Notes: generated by a model from the letters alone, not told the origin. A stretch of 64,000 bases of DNA from CALHRB01 sp964473465 (GCA_964473465.1 CAYYPE010000006.1:62001-126000), one strand, 5' to 3'; numbered from the stretch's first letter, positions 38,601-47,335 are shown. Numbers and translations are program-made.

Positions 38601-39142
38601 TTTCTTTAAGCGATTTTGAAACAAACCTCAACGGCGAAATGGTCAGGGTTTGCGGTCTGATAACAAATATAAGAACTGGAATTGATAAAAATCAAAAACC
38701 TATTGCTTTTGTTAAACTTGAAGATATAACTGGTTCTGCTGAATGTATTTTCTGGAGTGATAATTATCAAAAATACAGGGATTTATTAATTCAGGATTCT
38801 TTAATTGTTGTCATTGGGAAGCTGGAAGTTGATAATAAAGCAATGAAAATTGTAGTAAATGAAGTAATGACACCCGAGGAAGCTGTGAGAAAATACACAA
38901 AAAGTATTTCGATTAATATTTTCGCAGATAAATTTGATGAGAAAAATTTGTATAAGTTTCAGTCAATTTGTAATGATAATTATTCGAGCGTAAAAATTAT
39001 TTTTAATACTTATTATGATACAACAATGTCAAGATATTCTGTTTATGAGGCAGAAAAAATCAACTTGCCAATTAATGAAAATAATATAAGTATAATGACC
39101 TCAATTTTTGGAAGGAACAATATAAGGCTCGAATCAAAATAA
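35669..39142 (+). CDS. dnaE: DNA polymerase III alpha subunit
   Basis: This 1157-aa protein is the replicative polymerase catalytic subunit. The N-terminal PHP domain is intact ('FIHLHNHTHYSLLDAA', 'ALTDHGVMFG'). The palm carries the catalytic aspartates in 'PDIDIDFCDIKRDQII' near residue 410, preceded by 'VGPGRGSAAGSLVAYALG'. The fingers include 'LYRPGPMKNIPEYI' and 'NLRKAMGKKD', followed by 'FNKAHSIAYSVLAFQTAWLK'. The C-terminal part has a helix-hairpin-helix region and an OB fold ('VRVCGLITNIRTGIDKNQKP'). Length and order are normal for DnaE1. A GGGGG-rich ribosome site lies just before the ATG. Confidence 0.98.
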   Translation: MADFIHLHNHTHYSLLDAACTVDSLVNAAVEDGHKALALTDHGVMFGCLEFYDKAKKKGIKPILGFEAYVANGSRFDKTAGKKESKKKNYFHLLLLAKNLQGYKNLIKLTTLAHTEGYYYKPRIDEELLEKYHDGIIACSGCINGVVNAHLVAGDFKLAYDKAKYYQQLFGEDFYLELQHHNLAEDEVIIKEVPRIARELNIKLVASNDVHYIKKDHAIAHNVYLFIKDATASNSGQLDIRQLRYRTPEMYFKSSEEMMEIFKDFPDAISNTVEIAEKCELDFDKKNFMPAFPIPEEDSNLSPDDYLRKLTYEGLKQRFKEITPEIQERVDYELGVIKKMQFPGYFLIVQDFIKAAKNKGIRVGPGRGSAAGSLVAYALGITNIDPLKYNLLFERFLNPDRISMPDIDIDFCDIKRDQIIEYVKEKYGQSSVAQIITFGQLSSRLVLKDVGRVLGVHHSEINKITSKIPVVLGKVTPLESALELPDLQDLKNTTDKKLQELIEYSKLLEGLYRNTSTHAAGIVITPGDVVDFVPLYKPSSQKGNGNEVATQYSMKDLEKAGLLKMDFLGLRTLSVIDRTLELIKKDFGIDIDIDNLDLDDEATYNLFSRGETKGVFQFESTGMQEYLRQLKPRNIEEIAAMNALYRPGPMKNIPEYIERKFGRKKIEYLHPVMEKSLKSTYGIIVYQEQVMQISVDFAGFTLAQADNLRKAMGKKDHNAMEKMKPLFIEGAIAKGHDRKSAEELFELFRKFADYGFNKAHSIAYSVLAFQTAWLKAHYPAQFLAAYMSSELANLDKIVIFMEEAKNLGIPVLPPDVNRSEATFTTYNNTILFGLAAIKNVGVNAVESIIEARKEKPFTSFFDFVARVDTKLINKRTLESLVCAGAFDSLMKNCRASFYAAIESALEFGRAVQEKKSVNMESLFAGGGDEPQISEPKLNIIPEWEQKKILEKEKEFLNFYISGNPLYQYQPLINSLSTLSLSDFETNLNGEMVRVCGLITNIRTGIDKNQKPIAFVKLEDITGSAECIFWSDNYQKYRDLLIQDSLIVVIGKLEVDNKAMKIVVNEVMTPEEAVRKYTKSISINIFADKFDEKNLYKFQSICNDNYSSVKIIFNTYYDTTMSRYSVYEAEKINLPINENNISIMTSIFGRNNIRLESK

Positions 39143-39195
39143 AAACACTTAATATTAAAATTTTTCGTGTTAATTTTTGTTAATCAGGATATAAT

Positions 39196-39381
39196 ATGGA
39201 ATTATTCAAAACAATTCTCTCGGGAATTATCGCTATAGTTATAGCATTTATGATAATGATTTTTATCTTTTCTGCAATTGGAGCAGCAATAAAAATTATG
39301 TTCCATTTAATGTATTTATTATTAGTTGCTATTATTGCAATTCCCTTCTTTGTGATAATTAAGAAAAAACTCTTGAAATAA
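39196..39381 (+). CDS. Small two-helix membrane protein
   Basis: This 61-aa protein has two hydrophobic segments (about residues 5-27 and 32-53) and a positively charged end 'IIKKKLLK'. A partial ribosome site (CAGGA) lies before the ATG, and it fills the gap between dnaE and the 449-aa outer-membrane gene, starting 53 bp after dnaE. I do not recognise a family. Its composition and placement favour a real gene, but short hydrophobic frames can occur by chance in AT-rich DNA. Confidence 0.55.
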   Translation: MELFKTILSGIIAIVIAFMIMIFIFSAIGAAIKIMFHLMYLLLVAIIAIPFFVIIKKKLLK

Positions 39382-39399
39382 TTTATTAGAAATCATATA

Positions 39400-40749
39400 A
39401 TGCAAAAGAAAAAAATTATCGCAACCATTGCAAGCCTTGCAATATTTTTTTGTGCTTCTTTATTTTTAAATGCACAAGCCGTCTACCAGAGAGCAAATGA
39501 TTATACCATAAATTTAGCAAGGTCTTTCGGCAGAGAGCTGTTTGATATGAATGGCGTTCCATATCTTCAACCTCTTGTTGAAACAATAAACTCAACTTCC
39601 AATTCAGGGTTTTTTAATAGGGCTTATGTTCCCAAAAGTGTTGATAAACCATATTTCAGAGTTGGTATTAAAGGGATGCTTGGCTTTGTCAGAGATGATA
39701 TGAAAAGTTATTCCCCTAATATGCCGAATGAACCACTTGACCTTAGTAAATTATCTCAATATATCAACTATAAAATTGATCTGAATGACCCTCTAAATCC
39801 TAAATTTGTGGTAACAGGAATACCGGACACTGCTGCCTTGATTTTATATGCATTCAAGGTATATGCTTACAGAGGTTTGGAAACAAAATTGATTAAGCTA
39901 CCTGAGTCAGCACCTACTATACTGGGATATGACGAAAAAGCTATTTATATTCCAAGATACGTCCTTGATAGTCTTGTCAGAAATTATCCTGTTATTCCAA
40001 TCATAAACAAACCACTTTTTGATGTGCTGCCAGATTCATTAAAATCTACAATATTGATGGCAGTCGGGCAATTTCCTGAATATTTTACTTTACCAAAAGG
40101 AGGTAATATAAACAGTATAATTGCAGGAATCCCACAACTTGAAATTGGTTCTCTTTATGGAACAGAATTGCTTTTACGATTTATACCACCGGTCTATATG
40201 GGTGAAAACATCGGAGATTTTTCTTTTTGGGGACTGGGGCTAAAGCACAGCTTGTCTCAATATTTTGAAAGCCCTGTTGACATTGCTTTTCAGACTGTTT
40301 ATCAAGGCACTTATCTGAACAATAAAGTAGGAGTAACCAATTCAGAGCTAAAAGCCTTGGCAACCATCTGGGATTTTAACCTCGAATTCGGGAAAAGATT
40401 CGAAAACATTATTGATTTTTATGCCGGTTTTTCTTATGAATTGCTTTCGATAAAATCAGATTTTACTTATTATCTACCCATCGAAACTCAAGCACAATTA
40501 GGGCTTCTCGAGATGATAAAAATCGGAGAAACTCCAAATGGTCAGCCAATTTATAAGATTTTGCCGCCAGATGCTTCAAGGGGTTTTCCCGGTGATACTG
40601 AGCCACAAAAAACAAAAATTAACATTAATGACGAAAATTTTAAATTCATTTTTGGATTATCCAGAAGTTTTGGTCCAGTAACCATATTTATTGATTATAG
40701 CCTTAGCAAATTCAATATATTGTCAGGTGGGATTGAATTTAAATTCTAA
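39400..40749 (+). CDS. Predicted outer-membrane protein, DUF6588-like
   Basis: This 449-aa protein has signal peptide 'LAIFFCASLFLNAQA'. The C-terminal half is strand-rich and carries 'GDFSFWGLGLKHSLSQYF' followed by 'PVDIAFQTVYQGTYLNNKVG', which resembles the barrel part of DUF6588-type Bacteroidota proteins from memory. The end 'SLSKFNILSGGIEFKF' looks like a barrel terminus with a final Phe. The middle carries a long, low-charge soluble insertion. Function is unknown. It starts 18 bp after the small membrane protein and ends 15 bp before folD, so it is probably cotranscribed with both. Confidence 0.65.
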   Translation: MQKKKIIATIASLAIFFCASLFLNAQAVYQRANDYTINLARSFGRELFDMNGVPYLQPLVETINSTSNSGFFNRAYVPKSVDKPYFRVGIKGMLGFVRDDMKSYSPNMPNEPLDLSKLSQYINYKIDLNDPLNPKFVVTGIPDTAALILYAFKVYAYRGLETKLIKLPESAPTILGYDEKAIYIPRYVLDSLVRNYPVIPIINKPLFDVLPDSLKSTILMAVGQFPEYFTLPKGGNINSIIAGIPQLEIGSLYGTELLLRFIPPVYMGENIGDFSFWGLGLKHSLSQYFESPVDIAFQTVYQGTYLNNKVGVTNSELKALATIWDFNLEFGKRFENIIDFYAGFSYELLSIKSDFTYYLPIETQAQLGLLEMIKIGETPNGQPIYKILPPDASRGFPGDTEPQKTKININDENFKFIFGLSRSFGPVTIFIDYSLSKFNILSGGIEFKF

Positions 40750-40764
40750 TATATAAAGGAAATT

Positions 40765-41649
40765 ATGCCAGTTTTAATTGACGGAAAACTTGTATCGAAC
40801 CAGATAAAAAATGAATTAAAGGAAAAGACTCAAAAGCTTTTTCTGGAGAGGAAAATTGTCCCCGGTCTTGCTCTCTTGCTCGTTGGAGAGGACCCAGCAT
40901 CAAAAATTTATGTTTCATCAAAAGAAAAAGCTTGTGCGGAAATTGGTTTCAAATCTATTGTCAAAAGGGTACCTGCTGAAACAACCGAATCAGATGTGCT
41001 AAAGCAAATTGATGAATGGAATGAAGATTCAACTTTACACGGAATTTTGGTTCAGGCTCCTCTTCCAAAACATATTGATTCTAACAAAGTCATTATGAGG
41101 ATAAGACCTGATAAAGATGTTGATGGTTTTCACCCTGAGAATATGGGGAGGCTGGTTATTGGTTTACCAGGCTTTCTCTCCTGCACACCTGCAGGCATAA
41201 TGGAATTATTCAAAAGATATGAAATCAACACTCAGGGAAAGCATGCAGTTGTTCTTGGTAGAAGTAATATTGTCGGAAAACCAATTGCTAATTTATTATA
41301 TCAAAAAAATAAATATGCTAATTCTATCGTTACCATCTGCCACACAGGAACCAAAGATTTTGGTTATTATACTAAACAGGCTGATATCCTGATTGCTGCC
41401 ATGGGTGTTCCGGAATTAATAAAAGCAGAACACATAAAAGAGGGGGCGGTAATAATTGATGTAGGCATCAACAGGGTTGAAGATTCTTCAAATCCAAAAG
41501 GTTACCGATTGACGGGAGATGTTGATTTTAATGGCGTTTATGATATGGTTCAAGCTATAACGCCAGTTCCGGGTGGCGTTGGACCAATGACAATAGCTAT
41601 GTTGCTTCAGAATACATATTTTTCTGCTGCAGGGTTAATTAAGTTTTAG
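40765..41649 (+). CDS. folD: Bifunctional methylenetetrahydrofolate dehydrogenase/cyclohydrolase
   Basis: This 294-aa enzyme interconverts 5,10-methylene-THF and 10-formyl-THF in the cytosol for one-carbon metabolism. The signature 'YVSSKEKACAEIGF' supplies the catalytic Tyr/Lys. 'PDKDVDGFHPENMGRL', 'GFLSCTPAGIMELF' and the NADP-binding 'VVLGRSNIVGKPIANLL' are intact, as is 'TPVPGGVGPMTIAML'. Length is standard. It has an AAGGA ribosome site and lies 5 bp before an RluA-type gene. Confidence 0.97.
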   Translation: MPVLIDGKLVSNQIKNELKEKTQKLFLERKIVPGLALLLVGEDPASKIYVSSKEKACAEIGFKSIVKRVPAETTESDVLKQIDEWNEDSTLHGILVQAPLPKHIDSNKVIMRIRPDKDVDGFHPENMGRLVIGLPGFLSCTPAGIMELFKRYEINTQGKHAVVLGRSNIVGKPIANLLYQKNKYANSIVTICHTGTKDFGYYTKQADILIAAMGVPELIKAEHIKEGAVIIDVGINRVEDSSNPKGYRLTGDVDFNGVYDMVQAITPVPGGVGPMTIAMLLQNTYFSAAGLIKF

Positions 41650-41654
41650 AGATT

Positions 41655-42386
41655 ATGTCGTTTACAATTCCAGTTCTTTATGAAGATGATTACTTGCTGG
41701 TCTTATCGAAGCCGGCAGGATTCCTTACTTTACCGGATAGATATGATAGGAATGCTCCGAACTTGAAGCACTACCTTGAAAAAAAATTCGATGAGATATA
41801 TGTTGTCCATAGGCTCGATAAGGATACTTCCGGAGTAATTATTTTTGCTAAAGATTCAGATGCTCATAGGTTATTGAATCAACAATTTGAACAAAATCTA
41901 ATTAGAAAAATTTATCATGTTGTTGTTTCTGGAGTTATCACTGATGACGAAATGAAGATTGATATACCGATTTCTCAGGACTATCGAAAACCGGGACGCT
42001 CCAAGCCTTCAGCCACCGGTAAGGACTCATTGACTATTCTAAGGGTATTAGAAAGATTCAGAAATACTACACTGGTTGAATGCAATCTGGTAACCGGCAG
42101 ACATCATCAAATCAGGGTTCATTGCTCTGCAATTGGTCATCCCCTTCTTGTAGATGAGTTCTATGGAAGAAATGATTCATTCTTTTTATCATCAATAAAG
42201 AGAAAATACAAATATAAAAAGGACGAAGTTGAACGTCCCCTGATATCAAGGGTTACTATGCACTCCTATTCTGTTGATTTTATTCACCCAATAACAAATG
42301 AAAGATTGGCAATAATTGCCGAATATCCGAAGGATTTCGAAGCTTTGCTGAAAATGCTTAGAAAATATAACAAAATATCAGTTTAA
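41655..42386 (+). CDS. RluA-family RNA pseudouridine synthase
   Basis: This 243-aa protein lacks an S4 domain. The catalytic Asp is in 'VVHRLDKDTSGVIIFAK' near residue 57. 'YHVVVSGVI' and 'GRHHQIRVHCSAIGHPLLVD' are typical of the RluA family, which isomerises uridines in rRNA or tRNA. The exact target (RluA, RluC, RluD or TruC-like) cannot be assigned. It is tightly coupled to folD. Its last four bases overlap the end of the convergent amidohydrolase gene. Confidence 0.92.
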   Translation: MSFTIPVLYEDDYLLVLSKPAGFLTLPDRYDRNAPNLKHYLEKKFDEIYVVHRLDKDTSGVIIFAKDSDAHRLLNQQFEQNLIRKIYHVVVSGVITDDEMKIDIPISQDYRKPGRSKPSATGKDSLTILRVLERFRNTTLVECNLVTGRHHQIRVHCSAIGHPLLVDEFYGRNDSFFLSSIKRKYKYKKDEVERPLISRVTMHSYSVDFIHPITNERLAIIAEYPKDFEALLKMLRKYNKISV

Positions 42387-43906
42387 TATACTTTCTTTCC
42401 GTTAACAAAGGTTGCGATTACTTTTGCAGTCCGAACATTTTTACTTTCTAAAGAAAATAAGTTTTTATCAAGAATAGCAAAATCGGCAAGATCATTTTTA
42501 CTTAGCAGAGTCATTCTTTTACTTTGATTATGCTTAAAGTCTGGTTGATAACCTTTTAGTGCATCCTGTAAAGTAAGAATTTCTCCCGGATACCATCTTT
42601 TCTTTTCAGAAACTGGAATCCTATTCAGCAAAGCATGAATGCCAGTTATTGGATCGGACGACTCAATAGGAAAATCTGAACCAAACAATAGAATGGCTCC
42701 GTTATCTTGCAAGGATTTCCATGGATAAGAATAGCTTGTCCTTCGTCCTAATCTTTTTCTTGCCATTTTAGCATCGCTAATGCAATGAATAGGTTGAACT
42801 GAAGCAATGATGTTTTTACCTAAATCAGCTAAGGTTTTAATCTTTTTTAGGTCATCGGGATGAATAATTTGAGCATGTTCAATTCTTAGCTTGGGCATTT
42901 CATCAGGATAACTCTCCAGTAGTTTAGCATATACATCAATTACTAACCTGTTAGCAAGGTCTCCAATGGCGTGAGTTGCAATTGAAAACCCTGAATTGAT
43001 GCCCTTTTTGCATTTTTCGAACAAGTCCTTGGCTGTAATCAAAAGAAGCCCCGAATTCATTTTGTTATCACTATAAGGTTTAATCATAGCAGCCCCATAG
43101 GAGCCAAGAGCACCATCGGAATAAAATTTTATACCTTTTACATTGAAATTATTAAATTTTTCTGGTATTAAGTTATGTTTTAAATATTCATCATTCTGAG
43201 CTTTAACGTAAGAATTAACTTTTATCTTAAGCTCTTTTGAATCATCTAATTTTTTAAATATTGAGAGATAACCCGGATCAACATCCATATCATCAACTTC
43301 TGTAATTCCATATTTGAGAAGCTCATCTACTGCCTTGACTATAAATGATTTTATGTTTTTTTCTGTTAATTTTGGGATAATGGAATTTACTAATTCCATA
43401 GCATTGTCAATAAGAATACCTGTTGGAGAGCCTGAATCATCTAATAATATTTTCCCGCCTGAAGGATTTTTAGGATTAGAGCCTATTCCGGCAATTTTTA
43501 AGGCCTTGCTGTTAACCCATGCTGTATGTCCGTCAACTCTAACGAAATAAGCGGGATTATCAGGAAAATAATGGTCAATTATCTTCTTGTCAGGAAGTTC
43601 TTTGTTTATCCAATTCTCATGATTCCACCCGTAACCAATGATCCATTCATTATAAATCTGATTTGAATTCTTAGCTTTTTCGCAACATTCCTCTGCTGAT
43701 TTACAATCAGCAAAGCTAATCATCGATAAAGACCTTCCTAAGCCAGTAATATGTCCGTGATGGTCACAAAAGCCGGGATAAACATAAGCATTTTCAAAAA
43801 AAAGTTCAGTGCCTTCATTTATGATTTTAACATAGCCGATTTTTTCGATAAAATCAACTATACTACCATTTTTTATATATATTTCACCTTGTAATTTTGA
43901 TTGCAT
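42383..43906 (-). CDS. Amidohydrolase family protein (YtcJ-like, Amidohydro_3)
   Basis: This 507-aa enzyme shows the metal-binding 'CDHHGHITGLG' near residue 50, 'RVDGHTAWVNSKAL' near 130 and 'FSIATHAIGDLANRLVIDVY' near 310. It also has 'LRIEHAQIIHPDDL' and the late Asp in 'LLFGSDFPIESSDP'. This is the order of the Amidohydro_3/YtcJ group, metal-dependent hydrolases of amide or imide bonds with varied substrates. There is no signal peptide. Substrate is unknown. It overlaps the convergent RluA gene by four bases, so transcription must run into that gene or be terminated inside it. Confidence 0.9.
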   Translation of the reverse strand: MQSKLQGEIYIKNGSIVDFIEKIGYVKIINEGTELFFENAYVYPGFCDHHGHITGLGRSLSMISFADCKSAEECCEKAKNSNQIYNEWIIGYGWNHENWINKELPDKKIIDHYFPDNPAYFVRVDGHTAWVNSKALKIAGIGSNPKNPSGGKILLDDSGSPTGILIDNAMELVNSIIPKLTEKNIKSFIVKAVDELLKYGITEVDDMDVDPGYLSIFKKLDDSKELKIKVNSYVKAQNDEYLKHNLIPEKFNNFNVKGIKFYSDGALGSYGAAMIKPYSDNKMNSGLLLITAKDLFEKCKKGINSGFSIATHAIGDLANRLVIDVYAKLLESYPDEMPKLRIEHAQIIHPDDLKKIKTLADLGKNIIASVQPIHCISDAKMARKRLGRRTSYSYPWKSLQDNGAILLFGSDFPIESSDPITGIHALLNRIPVSEKKRWYPGEILTLQDALKGYQPDFKHNQSKRMTLLSKNDLADFAILDKNLFSLESKNVRTAKVIATFVNGKKVY

Positions 43907-43942
43907 AAGTTATTTTTTAATAACAGAAAGAGGCATAAGCAA

Positions 43943-43978
43943 ATAAAAAAAAGCCGATACAAGAAACAGTATCGGCTT
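43943..43978 (-). terminator. Intrinsic terminator after the ferredoxin gene
   Basis: A 10-bp stem (AAGCCGATAC at 43951-43960 and GTATCGGCTT at 43969-43978, loop AAGAAACA) is followed on the minus strand by a T run (A's at about 43943-43952). It lies 20 bp downstream of the ferredoxin stop. Confidence 0.93.
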
Positions 43979-43998
43979 GTTCGGTTAAAAATCTATTA

Positions 43999-44187
43999 TT
44001 ATGGTTTGACACAACAATCAACCGGGCAAACAGCTGCACATTGTGGGGAATCGTAATGACCTACACATTCAACGCATTTATTTGGGTCAATAACATAAAT
44101 CTCAGGTCCTTCAGAAATTGCTTCTGTTGGGCACTCAGGTTCGCAAGCTCCACAATTGATACATTCTTCAGTAATAATTAGTGCCAT
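43999..44187 (-). CDS. 2[4Fe-4S] ferredoxin
   Basis: This 62-aa ferredoxin has cluster motif 'CINCGACEPECP' and a second motif 'CVECVGHYDSPQCAAVCP' with a longer spacing (CxxC, eight residues, CxxxCP), as in Chromatium-type and YfhL-like dicluster ferredoxins. Such proteins carry low-potential electrons for pyruvate:ferredoxin oxidoreductase-type enzymes. It has a good ribosome site (AGGAG) and its own strong terminator, so it is probably monocistronic. Confidence 0.95.
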   Translation of the reverse strand: MALIITEECINCGACEPECPTEAISEGPEIYVIDPNKCVECVGHYDSPQCAAVCPVDCCVKP

Positions 44188-44268
44188 AAAAATCTCCTGA
44201 CTTTAAGTTTACAGTAATAGTCAAATAATACTATTAAATATTTGACAAAATCAAAAATAACAATTTTA

Positions 44269-45138
44269 TTAATGAGAAAAAATTAATTTTTCTTTAGTAT
44301 TTTGGAATAACTTATTCCAATCTATAGCCGGGGCTAAATGTTCGCTATCCATATGTGTAGCAAGTGATGGAACTGGTGACCAGAGTTTCCATCTTTTACC
44401 ATAAAAAAATCTTAATGGTGAAAAAAAGAAAGCCTTTAATAAAATCCTCAGATATAATTTGTTTTTCAGACCTTCCCTGAATAAAAAACTGATATCGTTG
44501 ATTCTTTCTCTGGTTAGGGCAAGCCAGATACTTGCATCATAATTGTTCCTTGTATAGGTTCTAAATAGTTTCTGAGTTTTTTCTAAGGTGCTTTTTTTTG
44601 TCAGGAATGTCATACAGGTAGATCCTGATGTTCTCCACTCAATATTTGATGTCTTCTTTGTCTGATATTTATAATTATGAAGTTCTAAATTATAATAATC
44701 AGGGTGATCATAAGGGGAAACAAAATCAACATCATCATTTTTTATATAGGAAAGCATTTCATGAAAAGCATTGGGAAGATAAAAATAGTCATCCTCAGCA
44801 AAATAGAGATAATCTGAATGATTCTGCTCAAGCAATAATTGTAATTGTAGTCCGAATGTGCCAGCGTTTCCGGTTTTTGGTAAAGATATTATTTCTAAGT
44901 TATCTTTGGGTAAATAATACTTAAAAAGCTCATTGAATTCAACCGGACAATTGTCTAATATTGCATAAATTTTAAAGTTAAGATTATTCAAGGCTTCTTT
45001 GAAACTGATAAGGCAGAGTTCCGATAGCTTGAGTTTGTTATCAGAGAACACTGGTGGAATTTTAGATATACCAGGATAAATTCTATAGGCTATAACCAGA
45101 TCATATGATTTACTTACTGACATTTCTCCAGCCATCAT
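44269..45138 (-). CDS. GT-A-fold glycosyltransferase-like protein
   Basis: This protein of about 289 aa starts with a Rossmann-type strand 'YDLVIAYRIYPG' and has 'NAGTFGLQLQLLLEQ' and an acidic motif 'YLYFAEDDYFYLP', which looks like the DxD region of GT-A glycosyltransferases. A small 'SGSTCMTFLTKKSTL' segment follows. Family assignment is by resemblance only. The frame is open from a TTG at 45150; ATGs lie at 45138, 45135 and 45123. I prefer 45138 (GGAA six bases upstream), but 45123 is also possible. In each case the gene overlaps the upstream glycosyltransferase, so the two are cotranscribed and likely act on the same glycan. Confidence 0.7.
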   Translation of the reverse strand: MMAGEMSVSKSYDLVIAYRIYPGISKIPPVFSDNKLKLSELCLISFKEALNNLNFKIYAILDNCPVEFNELFKYYLPKDNLEIISLPKTGNAGTFGLQLQLLLEQNHSDYLYFAEDDYFYLPNAFHEMLSYIKNDDVDFVSPYDHPDYYNLELHNYKYQTKKTSNIEWRTSGSTCMTFLTKKSTLEKTQKLFRTYTRNNYDASIWLALTRERINDISFLFREGLKNKLYLRILLKAFFFSPLRFFYGKRWKLWSPVPSLATHMDSEHLAPAIDWNKLFQNTKEKLIFSH

Positions 45139-46063
45139 ATAAATTTCCAAAAATTAATTTCCTTCGGGTGATAAAACGCATCTTCTCTTTAAGCACCAAA
45201 TCTAAGATTTTGAAAAAATAAGCTAATAGAAAATGATGAAATTTCTCCAGAAGGATGAACAGCTTTGTCTCTATTGTATTTAAGTGTTTATTGCAAAATT
45301 TTATCTTGGAACTGATAAACATTTCAATATTTTTGGGATCTAATCCCATTCTTGAAGTGCTTCCACCTCTTACGTGAATAACCTCTGATTTGGGATTGAA
45401 AAGTATTTTCCACCCCTTTTTTTTAAGTCTGAAACAAAAGTCTGCCTCTTCAGTATAAAAAAAGTAATCTTCATCGAAACCATTGACATCTTGAAAAGCA
45501 TCTCTATTGATTGCCATAATAGCACCATCAATGTATTCAACTGGTTTTATTCCATTGCTCGAGATTTTCATTTTCCATTGAATTTTTTTTATTAAGTGGC
45601 TGAAATAAGTAATAAATAGTAAATCCATCAAAGCTGTTTTTATTCCCGGGAAGGTCCCATAACTATATTGCCACTTACCATCAGGATACATTTGCTGAGG
45701 ACCAATCACTCCTGTATTTTCCATTGAATAAAATGGTTCAATTAAATTACTTATTGAATCTGGGGGATAAACTACATCATTGTTCGAAATTATTACTATT
45801 TCTGATTTTGAAGCTCGAAAGCCTCGATTGACAGCATAAGCGTAACCTAAATTAACAGAATTGGAAATTATTTCTATTTCTGGGAAAGAATTCTTAAGTT
45901 TTTCAACTGAGTCATCAGTAGAATTATTGTCAATTACATAAATATTTATTCTGTTTTTGTAAGAGTCCTTTATAGAATTGATACAATTTCTCGTTAATTC
46001 AAAATTATTATAATTTATAATTATAATATCAATAGAGTCTTTATTAATAGTGTTTAAAGGCAA
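45110..46063 (-). CDS. Family 2 glycosyltransferase (WbbL/rhamnosyltransferase-like)
   Basis: This 317-aa protein begins its GT2 domain at residue 11 ('SIDIIIINYNNFELTRNCI'). It continues 'IYVIDNNSTDDSVE', the acceptor motif 'IISNNDVVYPPD' and 'AIMAINRDAFQDVNGFDEDY' with 'FYTEEADFCFRLKKKGW'. This is the WbbL/rhamnosyltransferase-like GT2 pattern, which transfers a sugar to a growing cell-envelope polysaccharide at the cytoplasmic face. Sugar and acceptor are unknown. It follows the YCF48-like gene by six bases and overlaps the next glycosyltransferase. Confidence 0.9.
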   Translation of the reverse strand: MPLNTINKDSIDIIIINYNNFELTRNCINSIKDSYKNRINIYVIDNNSTDDSVEKLKNSFPEIEIISNSVNLGYAYAVNRGFRASKSEIVIISNNDVVYPPDSISNLIEPFYSMENTGVIGPQQMYPDGKWQYSYGTFPGIKTALMDLLFITYFSHLIKKIQWKMKISSNGIKPVEYIDGAIMAINRDAFQDVNGFDEDYFFYTEEADFCFRLKKKGWKILFNPKSEVIHVRGGSTSRMGLDPKNIEMFISSKIKFCNKHLNTIETKLFILLEKFHHFLLAYFFKILDLVLKEKMRFITRRKLIFGNLYDGWRNVSK

Positions 46064-46069
46064 ATTACA

Positions 46070-47251
46070 TCAGTATATAATAGATTTAATAACTTTATTA
46101 TTTATAACCACAAAATACAAACCATTGCTCAAAGAGAGATTTGGAATGCTTAATTCGGCTGAAGTAGCATTTGTAATGAATAGCAATTCACCTAAATAAT
46201 TAAATAATTCTATTTTCTCACCATAGGCAAGATTTTTTATATTAATGTTATTTTCATCTAAAGAAATATAATAACCTATTTTTTTTGACTGAATTTCATC
46301 ATCTGTTGAGTTTATGAAATCGGAATATTTATAAATGGTTCCCATAAAGCCTGTTATGAAACCAAAGAATTTATTATAAAAAAAACAAGAATTCAAAGGG
46401 CGTCCTGTGTTCAAGACCTGATTCCAGCTATTGCCTCCGTCAGTTGTTTTAAGGATCAATCCTAAGTCAGTTACTGCCCATCCATTTGTATTATCAGTAA
46501 AATCGAAAGACATAACCCAATCATCGGGATCTGATTTATGGACTTCTAACCAGCTATCACCCCCGTCAGTTGTTCTAAGAATTTTTAATGAATCAATGCT
46601 CACGAAACCAGTTTTTTCGTTGATAAAATACATTGAAGTGATGAATGAATCAAATCCAATATCTAAATATTCTATTAATTCTCCGTTATTAATAATTCTG
46701 GCAATAAATCCATCAGAACCTGACACAAGAATTTTCTTATTATTAATTACATAGATATTAAAAAGATCAAAATCAGGGGCAATAATAGATTTATTCCAAT
46801 TATAGCCACCATCAGAAGAATGTAATAAATAACCCGAATCACCAACTACCCATATATTATTTTTATCACTGAAAGCAAGCTGATAAAAATTTATATCAAA
46901 GCCAAAACCTTTTCTCTGCCATGTTTTACCTCCATCTCTTGTTATAAAAAGAGTGTCATAAGATGTAATTATACCAAAATCCGAATCTATAAATTTAATT
47001 GATGTTAGATTTTTTTTTGTTAGTTTGGGTAATTCAAGCCAGTTTGATCCACCATTACTTGTAACAATATATGTCCCGGAATCACCGACAATTATTCCAT
47101 TTTTTTCATCAAAGAAGTGGATGTCAGTCAATGTAGAAAGGGAATTGAACGGAATAATCTGCCATTGGTACTCGCTGTGTGAATTTCTGCTTATCAGAAA
47201 AAATAATCCGGCAATCAGCAGAAATTTTAATCTATTTGTTTGTATAATCAT
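46070..47251 (-). CDS. YCF48-like beta-propeller secreted protein with degenerate T9SS tail
   Basis: This 393-aa protein has signal peptide 'LLIAGLFFLISRNSHS'. Residues about 30-310 contain repeated BNR/YCF48 units with 'D.G.TW' loops ('TSNGGSNWLELP', 'TRDGGKTWQRKG', 'SSDGGYNWNKSI', 'TTDGGNSWNQVL'), predicting a propeller. The C-terminal roughly 75 residues have a sorting-domain-like ending ('GEKIELFNYLGELLFI', 'LSLSNGLYFVVINN') but lack the usual YPNP entry motif. It is in line with two downstream glycosyltransferases, spaced six bases from the first, an odd pairing for an extracellular propeller. Binding partner unknown. Confidence 0.82.
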   Translation of the reverse strand: MIIQTNRLKFLLIAGLFFLISRNSHSEYQWQIIPFNSLSTLTDIHFFDEKNGIIVGDSGTYIVTSNGGSNWLELPKLTKKNLTSIKFIDSDFGIITSYDTLFITRDGGKTWQRKGFGFDINFYQLAFSDKNNIWVVGDSGYLLHSSDGGYNWNKSIIAPDFDLFNIYVINNKKILVSGSDGFIARIINNGELIEYLDIGFDSFITSMYFINEKTGFVSIDSLKILRTTDGGDSWLEVHKSDPDDWVMSFDFTDNTNGWAVTDLGLILKTTDGGNSWNQVLNTGRPLNSCFFYNKFFGFITGFMGTIYKYSDFINSTDDEIQSKKIGYYISLDENNINIKNLAYGEKIELFNYLGELLFITNATSAELSIPNLSLSNGLYFVVINNKVIKSIIY

Positions 47252-47335
47252 TTGAAATATTTACTTTTTGATAAAGAAAATCATACAAAAATAATTATAA
47301 TCATCAAATGGCATCAAAAGAGTTATTGACTTTTT

